A DNA stretch of 5,777 bases from the NCBI GenBank assembly GCA_955652655.1, contig CATPCK010000564.1, positions 1 through 5,777 on the forward strand, given 5' to 3'. This stretch comes from an uncultured Ktedonobacteraceae bacterium (lineage in GTDB: Bacteria; Chloroflexota; Ktedonobacteria; Ktedonobacterales; Ktedonobacteraceae). The notes below the pieces were generated by a model. The model worked only from the letters and a program-made list of their open reading frames with translations. It was not told the DNA's origin and made no database searches. The stretch's first letter is position 1. The number at the start of each line of letters is the position of its first letter. Made by a program: the position numbers and the translations under genes. Positions 1 through 5,520 of the stretch are shown here, one piece after another.

Positions 1-10
1 AAATCCGTTT

Positions 11-56
11 AAAAAGTAAGCATACCCTCTATCCAACTCAGGTTGAAGGGTATGCC
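11..56 (-). terminator. Probable intrinsic terminator of the permease gene
   Basis: A perfect 9-base inverted repeat is present: GCATACCCT at 20-28 and AGGGTATGC at 47-55. A smaller nested pair, CAAC (34-37) and GTTG (42-45), closes a four-base loop. Read on the minus strand, the hairpin is followed within about four bases by a TTTTT run (16-12). It lies about 57 bases past the permease stop codon, where a rho-independent terminator would be expected. The plus strand has no T-run after the hairpin, so it should act only on the minus strand. The two stems are separated by an asymmetric internal loop, which makes it less than ideal. Confidence 0.6.
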
Positions 57-112
57 TTGAAAGTTAGAGCCCTTTGATTTAATGCCATGGGCAATGTGAA
101 AAAGAGTAGTTC

Positions 113-1627
113 TTATCCTCGCGTGCCGATTGTATCTGGTTCCCCTCCTTCTTGTGGCGGTGTACTCAACACTTTGGGGCGCGTCACGAGTAACCACACG
201 AAGTAGATCATGCCGAAACCGAACATGATGAGAGAATAAATCCAGGGTTCGGCAAACGATGCATCACGGAATATGGCTAGCTCGAATAATAACCACACGA
301 GTGCCAATATTATAATTGGCACCTCAAACGCGCCGAGGCTGAACCCCCGTGCTGGAGGTAGTTTATGGCGTGCGCTGGCGTAAAGGATGACCGTCGCCAG
401 ATAGATAATCGCAGGCAGCAAGGTTGCTGCGCTAAACAGGTAATTAAGAGGACTGGTCTGGTTGGCAAAGATACCTAATCCGGCAAAGACAGCCAGTACC
501 ACCTCAATGAGGAGACCCGCAAACAGGGTTGCGGCCAGTGGCGTTCCTGTGCGTACATGTACCTGCCTGAACAATTGATAACCTGGGAAACGCTCATCTC
601 GTGACATCGCCCAAACGAGACGAGTAGTCGTAATGAATATAACCAATCCACATGCAAAGATCGAGAACGTAACCACTACCAGGAAGATATCACCAACGAC
701 GATACCAAGTGTCTGCGTAACAATGTTAGCAACAGGAGTTGATGAAGCAGAGAGAGCCTTGATATCTCCAGAAGCCAAATCGAGTGCTACGAGAAAGGCA
801 AAACCAACAACACCGCTCAAAACAACGGAAGACCACATAGCGAACGGAACAACACTGTGGGCTTCTTTAGTCTCCTCGGCAAGATTCGCGGCTGCCTCGA
901 AACCTACAATTGTAAAAGCGCCAAGTAAGAAAGAGAGCATAAACGGGCCAGTGGAAGTAAGTGTTCCCAGGTTAAAATAACCCGTTGAAGACACAACACC
1001 TGTACTAAAGAGGTGATTTACGTTCAGCAAAGAGCGGGCAGCCCCAACAATTACTAACAGGATAGTAAGACCTACGATGCCGATTATTTCCGTACCAACG
1101 GCAATACTATTAATGCGGGTCGACCATAAGGTCGAAAAGATGATGAGCATCATCTGTATGATGATAACGATGCCTGTAACAAGCCACGCATTCTGGCTCG
1201 TCTCCGTATAATTGAAAAGGCTGGGTATTACTGTAGCGGCCACAGCATAATCAACCGCTACAACATCGACGATCAAGAAGATGAAGGAGACCCACCCGAT
1301 GAGCCAACCTATTTTAGGATTGGCTAAGCGCGACATCCATTGATAGGAATAACCCGCCAGTGGCATACGCGATGCCAGTGAGGCAAAGATCAAAGCTACG
1401 AATAATTGGCCGACGATGACAATAGGCCAGGTCCAGACCCCCAACGGTCCACCCCAGTTTAAAACAGCTCCATATGTAGTAAAGATACCAGTGGTGATAG
1501 AAATAAATGAGAAACCGATTGCGAAAGAGGCAAAGCGTCTCAATTCACGTTTAAATTCCTGCTGATAGCCGAAGCTTTGTAGAGTCTGATCCTCAGAGAC
1601 ATTTTGTGTGTTATCAGCGAGCGACAT
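113..1627 (-). CDS. APC-superfamily amino acid permease
   Basis: The 504-residue product is an integral membrane protein, expected to move amino acids or amines across the cytoplasmic membrane by proton- or sodium-coupled transport or exchange. About twelve hydrophobic segments are visible, near residues 35-56, 64-86, 107-135, 148-167, 175-197, 228-250, 262-283, 310-337, 363-385, 395-417, 433-453 and 463-483. Family landmarks include the unwound TM1 region (FISITTGIF, 41-49), SRMPLAGYSYQW (86-97), GFEAAANLAEETKEA (242-256; GFE then EE as in APC TM6) and TRLVWAMSRDERFPG (335-349). Length and motifs resemble the amino acid/choline/GABA permease branch, but substrate cannot be read from sequence. 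The ATG has a strong AAAGGAG site at 1641-1635, seven bases upstream. The gene lies downstream of, and co-directional with, an aminotransferase gene after a 248-base gap, so related amino acid metabolism is an inference only. Confidence 0.93.
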   Translation of the reverse strand: MSLADNTQNVSEDQTLQSFGYQQEFKRELRRFASFAIGFSFISITTGIFTTYGAVLNWGGPLGVWTWPIVIVGQLFVALIFASLASRMPLAGYSYQWMSRLANPKIGWLIGWVSFIFLIVDVVAVDYAVAATVIPSLFNYTETSQNAWLVTGIVIIIQMMLIIFSTLWSTRINSIAVGTEIIGIVGLTILLVIVGAARSLLNVNHLFSTGVVSSTGYFNLGTLTSTGPFMLSFLLGAFTIVGFEAAANLAEETKEAHSVVPFAMWSSVVLSGVVGFAFLVALDLASGDIKALSASSTPVANIVTQTLGIVVGDIFLVVVTFSIFACGLVIFITTTRLVWAMSRDERFPGYQLFRQVHVRTGTPLAATLFAGLLIEVVLAVFAGLGIFANQTSPLNYLFSAATLLPAIIYLATVILYASARHKLPPARGFSLGAFEVPIIILALVWLLFELAIFRDASFAEPWIYSLIMFGFGMIYFVWLLVTRPKVLSTPPQEGGEPDTIGTRG

Positions 1628-1710
1628 GGGTGTGCTCCTTTCAATCTAGCCTGGGAAGGCATGAGCGGCGTGTCGGGATTGACAAAAAAGCGACCGTAAG
1701 TAATCTGTTT

Positions 1711-1748
1711 TGAGGCTTTGTAGAAGCAAATAGAGAAGGTAAGCCTCA
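1711..1748 (-). repeat. Inverted repeat in the permease leader
   Basis: TGAGGCTT at 1711-1718 and AAGCCTCA at 1741-1748 are perfect 8-base complements enclosing a 22-base loop. In a minus-strand permease transcript this would form a hairpin about 85 to 120 bases upstream of the start codon. A T6 run lies about 23 bases further on (1687-1682). That is too far from the stem for a normal terminator but could belong to a more complex leader fold. A single 8-base pair of arms with this loop is only modestly beyond chance. Confidence 0.35.
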
Positions 1749-1760
1749 CACGAGAGTGAA

Positions 1761-1771
1761 ATCACCTCCTT
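1761..1771 (-). promoter_or_regulatory. Perfect anti-16S (Shine-Dalgarno) match in the permease leader
   Basis: The minus strand reads AAGGAGGTGAT, an 11-base perfect complement to the conserved 3' tail of 16S rRNA (ATCACCTCCTT). It sits about 134 bases upstream of the permease ATG, which has its own site at 1641-1635. Downstream candidate starts are GTG at 1751-1749, immediately followed by TGA, and GTG at 1749-1747, 15 bases past the GGAGG core. The latter opens a 69-codon frame that overlaps the permease start out of frame. No convincing protein is encoded from either. It may be a ribosome standby or leader-translation site, or a remnant of a lost gene start. Confidence 0.45.
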
Positions 1772-1798
1772 CCTCATCGGAAGAGATAGATATATACG

Positions 1799-1849
1799 AA
1801 ACATGGCATATGAACTTGTAACGAGTATACATGTTCATATGCCGTGTTT
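1799..1849. repeat. Long imperfect palindrome after the aminotransferase gene
   Basis: The arms are 1799-1820 and 1828-1849. They pair over 22 positions with only two exceptions: T1804/G1844 (a G:U pair in plus-strand RNA, A/C in minus-strand RNA) and T1816/T1832. The loop is seven bases (1821-1827). It begins 27 bases past the aminotransferase stop on the minus strand, so it may serve as its transcription terminator or a 3'-end stabiliser. However, the minus-strand sequence after it (TCGTATATATC) is only weakly T-rich. The plus-strand hairpin is the better paired one and is followed by a short T-run, though no plus-strand gene precedes it. The symmetry could also be an operator for the permease. 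Confidence 0.6.
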
Positions 1850-1875
1850 TCAATAATTTGGATGTAATTTAAGAA

Positions 1876-3063
1876 TTATGTATTGCTACCTGATGAATAT
1901 TTCTTCAAGAAGCGTTCCATACGCACCAGCGCCTCTTCAAGCTGATCATAAGCGGTGCAGTAGGCACAGCGTACATAACCAGCACCTGCTGATCCGAAAG
2001 CGATGCCAGGAACAACGGCGACATGCTCTTCGAAGAGTAGCCTCTCGGCAAATTCTTCATCAGTCAGCCCCAAATCTCCGATATAAGGAAAAGCATAGAA
2101 GGCCCCACGTGGTTCACAACAGGGCAGACCAATACGATTTAGGCCATCGACAAACATGCGACGACGGCGTGCATATGCTTCATGCATCATCATTATATCG
2201 TCCTCACCATGGCGCAAAGCCTCTAATGCGGCTTCCTGTGGAGCAGTACCCGCACACATGATGGTATACTGGTGAATCTTGAGCATTGCTTCCAAGATAG
2301 GAGCTGGTGCAGCAACATAGCCAATACGCCAACCTGTCATAGCGTATGCTTTTGAGAAACCATCCAGCAGGATAGTTCGTTCACGCATTCCGGGTAAGGA
2401 AGCGATACTTTTATGTTCTTGATCGTAAACGAGACGACTATACACCTCGTCAATGGCAACAATTAAGTCGTGTTCTATTACGAGTTTGGCTATTCCTTCA
2501 AGTTCAGCCTGAGGAATAACAGCGCCAGTGGGGTTATTAGGATTACCGATCAGAATCATTTTTGTGCTTGGCGTTATCGCAGCTGCAATTTCGGAGGCAC
2601 GCACAGCAAATTCATATTTGGCATAAGTTGGGACGATGACAGGAACTCCACCAGCAAAGATAATATCAGCTTCATAAGCAACGTAGCCCGGGTCAGGAGA
2701 GATCACTTCATCACCTGGATCGATGATGGTTCGCATCGTCAGGTCTACGCCTTCGCTGACACCAACAGTTACCAGAAGCTCTGATTTTGGGTCATAGGTC
2801 AATCCATAGCGGCGATTGAGCATGGCTGCCAATTCTTCACGCAATTCGAGTATGCCATAATTCGATGTATAACGGGTGTGACCAAGTTCGATTGAGCGGA
2901 TGCCAGCCTGACGAATATGCCCTGGGGTGACAAAATCTGGTTCGCCTACACCAAGCGAAATAACATCTGGCATAGTATTAATAATATCAAAGAATTTACG
3001 TATTCCAGAGGGCTTTACCTGACGCACACGCTGTGACAACACTTCTCGTTTGAGTGTATCCAT
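1876..3063 (-). CDS. Class I/II PLP-dependent aminotransferase
   Basis: The product is a fold-type I aminotransferase of the AspC/AAT-like class I/II family, transferring amino groups between an amino acid and a 2-oxo acid through pyridoxal phosphate in the cytoplasm. Counting from the chosen start (395 residues), landmarks are GVGEPDF (38-44), NPNNPTG (174-180), the PLP-ring aspartate and tyrosine in DEVYSRLVYD (D205, Y208), the Schiff-base lysine in SKAYAMTGWRIGY (K238, with R246 for the phosphate) and the carboxylate-binding arginine in YVRCAYC (R365). All key residues are present and length is normal. The frame extends to an ATG at 3108 (410 residues), but nothing like a Shine-Dalgarno precedes it. 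The internal ATG at 3063 has AAGGGG at 3080-3075, 11 bases upstream, and starts where the family usually does. Substrate is unresolved. The C-terminal residues include VRCAYCT instead of the commoner VRIS type. Confidence 0.92.
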   Translation of the reverse strand: MDTLKREVLSQRVRQVKPSGIRKFFDIINTMPDVISLGVGEPDFVTPGHIRQAGIRSIELGHTRYTSNYGILELREELAAMLNRRYGLTYDPKSELLVTVGVSEGVDLTMRTIIDPGDEVISPDPGYVAYEADIIFAGGVPVIVPTYAKYEFAVRASEIAAAITPSTKMILIGNPNNPTGAVIPQAELEGIAKLVIEHDLIVAIDEVYSRLVYDQEHKSIASLPGMRERTILLDGFSKAYAMTGWRIGYVAAPAPILEAMLKIHQYTIMCAGTAPQEAALEALRHGEDDIMMMHEAYARRRRMFVDGLNRIGLPCCEPRGAFYAFPYIGDLGLTDEEFAERLLFEEHVAVVPGIAFGSAGAGYVRCAYCTAYDQLEEALVRMERFLKKYSSGSNT

Positions 3064-3110
3064 AGAAGCACGTTCCCCTTCTTTTAGTATGGAGGCAGGA
3101 GATACCATAT

Positions 3111-3129
3111 GGCAACGTGCGTCGTTGCC
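3111..3129. repeat. Small perfect inverted repeat upstream of the aminotransferase
   Basis: GGCAACG at 3111-3117 and CGTTGCC at 3123-3129 are exact complements around a five-base spacer (TGCGT). The element lies just ahead of the alternative aminotransferase ATG at 3108 and 48 bases upstream of the preferred start at 3063. It could be a dimeric repressor site or a 5'-UTR hairpin. No T-run follows on either strand, so it is not a terminator. Confidence 0.4.
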
Positions 3130-3141
3130 TATTCCTACCTA

Positions 3142-3150
3142 CTATGATAG
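3142..3150. promoter_or_regulatory. Possible overlapping divergent -10 elements
   Basis: The near-palindrome CTATGATAG contains TATGAT on the plus strand (3143-3148) and TATCAT on the minus strand (3149-3144). Each is one mismatch from the sigma-70 -10 consensus. It lies between the divergent aminotransferase and nucleoside hydrolase genes, where promoters are expected. No good -35 box is found at 16-18 bases on either side, so the assignment is weak. Confidence 0.25.
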
Positions 3151-3227
3151 TCTGTTGATAGAGTGTTACAGTAGGCGTTGGTCTTGCCTCTCTTCTCTAA
3201 CCTCTTATTCAACCAATGTAACATAAA

Positions 3228-3233
3228 AGAGGA
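3228..3233 (+). promoter_or_regulatory. Shine-Dalgarno site deciding the nucleoside hydrolase start
   Basis: AGAGGA ends ten bases before the ATG at 3244. The frame is open back to a TTG at 3178 that would add 22 residues, but no comparable site precedes that TTG. This supports the ATG at 3244. Confidence 0.6.
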
Positions 3234-3243
3234 TGAGTTGACA

Positions 3244-4191
3244 ATGCGCCAATCGCCCATCCAGCATGATCTAGAAAGAAGTCAATCTATCTTACCAAGA
3301 TATAGCGTACTCGTTGACACTGATATCGGTGACGATATCGATGATGCGCTGGCTCTTGCCCTCATCTTACGGTCACCAGAAATTGATTTGCTAGGAATCA
3401 CAACCGTTTTCGGTGATGTCCAACGTCGAGCACGTTTAGCACAACACCTGCTGCACGTTTATGGGCGTAACAACGTTTCTATTGCAGCTGGAGTACAAAC
3501 GCCTTTACAACCTCACCATCGACCCTCTGGTGTACCCCAGGCAGCCCTGGTCGACAAGCGAGTTGTCTTACCAGCTATCAGAACGCTTTCCGGTCCGGAA
3601 TTCATCATAGAAACTGCATCTGCTTATCGTGGTCGTTTCACGTTGCTTTGCCTTGGACCACTTACGAATGTCGCTACGGCCCTGCGAATTCAGCCAGATT
3701 TATTCATGGCGATTAAAGAAATTATCATGGTAGGTGGGACGAGTCGTTTCCCTTCCCCCGAGTGGAATGTGCGTAGTGATGCGAGGGCAGCACAGATCGT
3801 TCTGGGAGCTGGAATTCCAGTGAAACTATTAGGCTGGAACATTACGACTCGATGCCAGCTGCGTGAGTGTGATCTTCAGAGATTACACCAGGTAGATTCT
3901 CCTGAAACGCAGTTTCTGATTCAGTTGCTGGGAATCTGGAAAAGGCATCGCCCTCGCTGGCAGCCAGTTTTGCCCTTTATTCACGATCCCTTGACGGTTG
4001 TGGCATTGTGTAGGCCAGGGTTATTTGAGTTCGAAGAGATGACGGCAAGGGTATTTATTCATGGACCACTTAAAGGGTTTATGGTGCCACGAATCCTGGA
4101 CGGGCCATTAGTTCACGCTGCAATAGGAATTAAGGCAGAAGAAGCAAGAGAATGGGTAATGAGAAGATTGATAACCCCATCACCCACGTAA
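3244..4191 (+). CDS. Nucleoside hydrolase (IunH/RihA-like)
   Basis: The product hydrolyses the N-glycosidic bond of nucleosides to free base and ribose, normally as a cytoplasmic Ca2+-dependent salvage enzyme. From the chosen ATG it has 315 residues, the usual family size. The N-terminal calcium and ribose-binding aspartate cluster is DTDIGDDIDDALAL (25-38). This is the longer form with two extra residues compared with the classic DTDPGxDDA. Further landmarks are CLGPLTN (136-142), IMVGGT (161-166), EWNVRSDARAA (173-183, corresponding to the EFN..xDPEAA region) and the metal-binding HDPLTVVAL (247-255). No signal peptide or membrane segment is seen. Base specificity cannot be deduced. Its upstream neighbour is divergent and its 3' end overlaps the convergent cysteine desulfurase gene by 12 bases, so it appears to be monocistronic. 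Confidence 0.92.
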   Translation: MRQSPIQHDLERSQSILPRYSVLVDTDIGDDIDDALALALILRSPEIDLLGITTVFGDVQRRARLAQHLLHVYGRNNVSIAAGVQTPLQPHHRPSGVPQAALVDKRVVLPAIRTLSGPEFIIETASAYRGRFTLLCLGPLTNVATALRIQPDLFMAIKEIIMVGGTSRFPSPEWNVRSDARAAQIVLGAGIPVKLLGWNITTRCQLRECDLQRLHQVDSPETQFLIQLLGIWKRHRPRWQPVLPFIHDPLTVVALCRPGLFEFEEMTARVFIHGPLKGFMVPRILDGPLVHAAIGIKAEEAREWVMRRLITPSPT

Positions 4192-5331
4192 ACCTCGTAG
4201 CTTTTCGATGATTCCGGGCACAGCAGAGAGAATAACATCTACATCAGCAACGGTATTATTCTTACCCAGGGTCAGCCGTAGGCTACCGTGCGCTACTTCT
4301 ACAGGTATACCCATTGCAACAAGGACGTGTGATGGATCAACTGAACCAGAGGTGCAGGCAGAGCCAGTGGAGGCAGCTACACCAAGCAGGTCGAGATTGA
4401 GCAGTATTGATTCCCCTTCAACGCCCTCAAAGCAGAAACTGGCATTATTTGCCAGGCGATTCGTGGAATGGCCGGTAAGCTGGCTTCCAGAGATAGCCAA
4501 TAAACCATCTATGAGACGGTCTCTTAGGGCAATAATTCGAGGCTGTATCTGTGGTAGTTCCTCGTAAGCCAGGCGGAACGCAGCAGCAGCTCCCACAATC
4601 CCTGCAACATTTTCGGTACCAGCGCGACGTCCACGTTCCTGCGAACCACCCTGGAGTTGTGGCAAAAGGCGCATACCCTGACGTGCATAGAGTATCCCTA
4701 CGCCTTTGGGGCCATAAAATTTATGGGCCGAAAGTGAGAGCAGGTCAGCATTGAGAGCTGCAACATCCAACGGTAAAGAGCCTCCCGCCTGTACGGCATC
4801 AATATGGAAGGGTATCTTTTTGGCTCGGCAGATACGGCCTATTTCCGCGACAGGTTCAATGGTACCGACTTCGTTGTTGGCATACATGACAGAGACAAGG
4901 ATTGTCTGATCGGTGATTGCACGACCTACATCATCAGGATCCACCTGTGCATACGAGTCAACCGGTATGTAGGTTGTTTTGAAACCAAAACGCTCCAGGT
5001 ACTGACAGGTGTACAAAACTGCATGATGCTCAATCGGCGTAGTAATGATATGATTGCCCTTTTTCTGAGAGGCAAAAGCGATACCTTTGATAGCAAGGTT
5101 ATCGCTCTCGGAGCCACACCCTGTAAAAGTAATTTCTGTTGGACGAGAATTCAAGATATCGGCTACCTGTTCACGAGCACTATCGATGGCCTGCATGGCA
5201 TGGCGCCCAAGTGTGTAGATACTACTGGCATTGCCATATTCCATCGTGAGGTAAGGTAGCATAGCATCTAAGACCCGCGTATCTAAAGCAGTGGTCGCAG
5301 CGTGATCAAGATATATAGTGCGATCTGGCAT
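4180..5331 (-). CDS. Cysteine desulfurase, NifS/IscS class I type
   Basis: The product is a PLP enzyme that converts L-cysteine to alanine and passes the sulfane sulfur, as an enzyme persulfide, to Fe-S scaffolds or tRNA-thiolation proteins. The full-length 383-residue protein opens with YLDHAATT (7-14). Visible active-site elements are EHHAV with the PLP-stacking histidine (H102), NNEVGTIEP (152-160), HIDAVQA (D178), the Schiff-base lysine in SAHKFYGPKG (K204), GGSQERGRRAGTENV (228-242) and the catalytic cysteine loop GSACTSGSVDPSHVL (C326). The loop length is that of NifS/IscS rather than SufS. The segment FTGCGSESDNLA (69-80) departs from the common TSGGTESNN form, including a non-catalytic cysteine at 72. 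The ATG has AAGGA at 5343-5339, seven bases upstream. No scaffold (IscU/NifU), IscR or thiouridylase gene is adjacent within the window, so the acceptor is unknown. iscS or nifS would be plausible symbols, but I leave it unassigned. Confidence 0.95.
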   Translation of the reverse strand: MPDRTIYLDHAATTALDTRVLDAMLPYLTMEYGNASSIYTLGRHAMQAIDSAREQVADILNSRPTEITFTGCGSESDNLAIKGIAFASQKKGNHIITTPIEHHAVLYTCQYLERFGFKTTYIPVDSYAQVDPDDVGRAITDQTILVSVMYANNEVGTIEPVAEIGRICRAKKIPFHIDAVQAGGSLPLDVAALNADLLSLSAHKFYGPKGVGILYARQGMRLLPQLQGGSQERGRRAGTENVAGIVGAAAAFRLAYEELPQIQPRIIALRDRLIDGLLAISGSQLTGHSTNRLANNASFCFEGVEGESILLNLDLLGVAASTGSACTSGSVDPSHVLVAMGIPVEVAHGSLRLTLGKNNTVADVDVILSAVPGIIEKLRGLRG

Positions 5332-5385
5332 ATAAGGTTCCTTAGGTGAGGTGGATTGCGTTATTTTATGGATGTTGAAACGTAT

Positions 5386-5404
5386 ATTTTACCTTTCTAT
5401 TGTA
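5386..5404 (-). promoter_or_regulatory. Candidate -10 elements for the cysteine desulfurase
   Basis: Two minus-strand hexamers close to the -10 consensus lie in this AT-rich stretch: TACAAT at 5404-5399 and TAAAAT at 5391-5386. Each is one mismatch from TATAAT. Either would give a leader of roughly 45 to 65 bases before the ATG at 5331. Neither has a convincing -35 at the right distance, so this is a positional suggestion only. Confidence 0.3.
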
Positions 5405-5439
5405 TCATATATTCCTTCATTATTACCGGCCAAATACCG

Positions 5440-5445
5440 TATACT
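5440..5445 (+). promoter_or_regulatory. Candidate -10 element for the URO-D family gene
   Basis: TATACT on the plus strand matches the -10 consensus at five of six positions and would start transcription about 70 bases before the ATG at 5521. Only a weak TTCATT (5416-5421) is available as a -35 with an 18-base spacer. Confidence 0.3.
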
Positions 5446-5520
5446 GTGTGTATCGATCCTTCACTAAAAACGCTACTATCATCCTGAAGGACGCAAACCC
5501 CATGAAGAAAGAGGAAAACA

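Larger units (their letters stand above)
1646..1777 (-). other. Possible upstream ORF in the permease leader (43 codons, Leu-rich)
   Basis: A minus-strand ORF runs from ATG at 1777-1775 to TAG at 1648-1646, ending 18 bases before the permease ATG, with the permease Shine-Dalgarno in between. It encodes 43 residues beginning MRKEVISLSC. It has nine leucines, five of them in LLYLLL at residues 14-19. The Leu run is encoded in the loop of an inverted repeat (1711-1748), an arrangement reminiscent of leader-peptide attenuators. Against it, there is no Shine-Dalgarno before this ATG, and the strong ribosome-binding sequence nearby (1771-1761) lies inside the ORF. A short ORF of this length can occur by chance, so I treat this as a weak candidate only. 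Confidence 0.18.

Noticed and set aside
633..980. Plus-strand open frame of 115 codons inside the permease gene
   Set aside because: It is antisense to permease membrane segments, its composition is Thr/Ser/Lys-rich as expected for a shadow of them, and it has no supporting start signal.
1679..1707. Plus-strand TTGACA with a 16-17 base spacer as a promoter
   Set aside because: The downstream hexamer matches the -10 consensus poorly, and no plus-strand gene follows for over 1.4 kb.
1540..1749. Minus-strand 69-codon frame from GTG at 1749 as a real gene
   Set aside because: It overlaps the permease start out of frame by about 88 bases, has no family-like features, and its 3' part is a shadow of the permease. 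I kept only the ribosome-binding sequence ahead of it as a finding.
1761..1771. Plus-strand ATCACCTCCTT as the 3' end of a 16S rRNA gene
   Set aside because: The sequence before it (CGAGAGTGAA) does not match the conserved end of 16S rRNA, and no rRNA sequence flanks it. Only the 11-mer matches, and on the minus strand it reads as a Shine-Dalgarno.
1878..2261. Plus-strand open frame of 127 codons inside the aminotransferase gene
   Set aside because: It is antisense to a clearly conserved coding sequence, has no ribosome-binding site, and has a low-complexity composition typical of a shadow frame.
3238..3243. TTGACA immediately before the nucleoside hydrolase ATG as a -35 box
   Set aside because: A promoter there would start transcription inside the coding region, so the match is coincidental.
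4804..5259. Plus-strand open frame of 151 codons inside the cysteine desulfurase gene
   Set aside because: It is fully antisense to the intact cysteine desulfurase with no recognisable domain, so it is a shadow frame.
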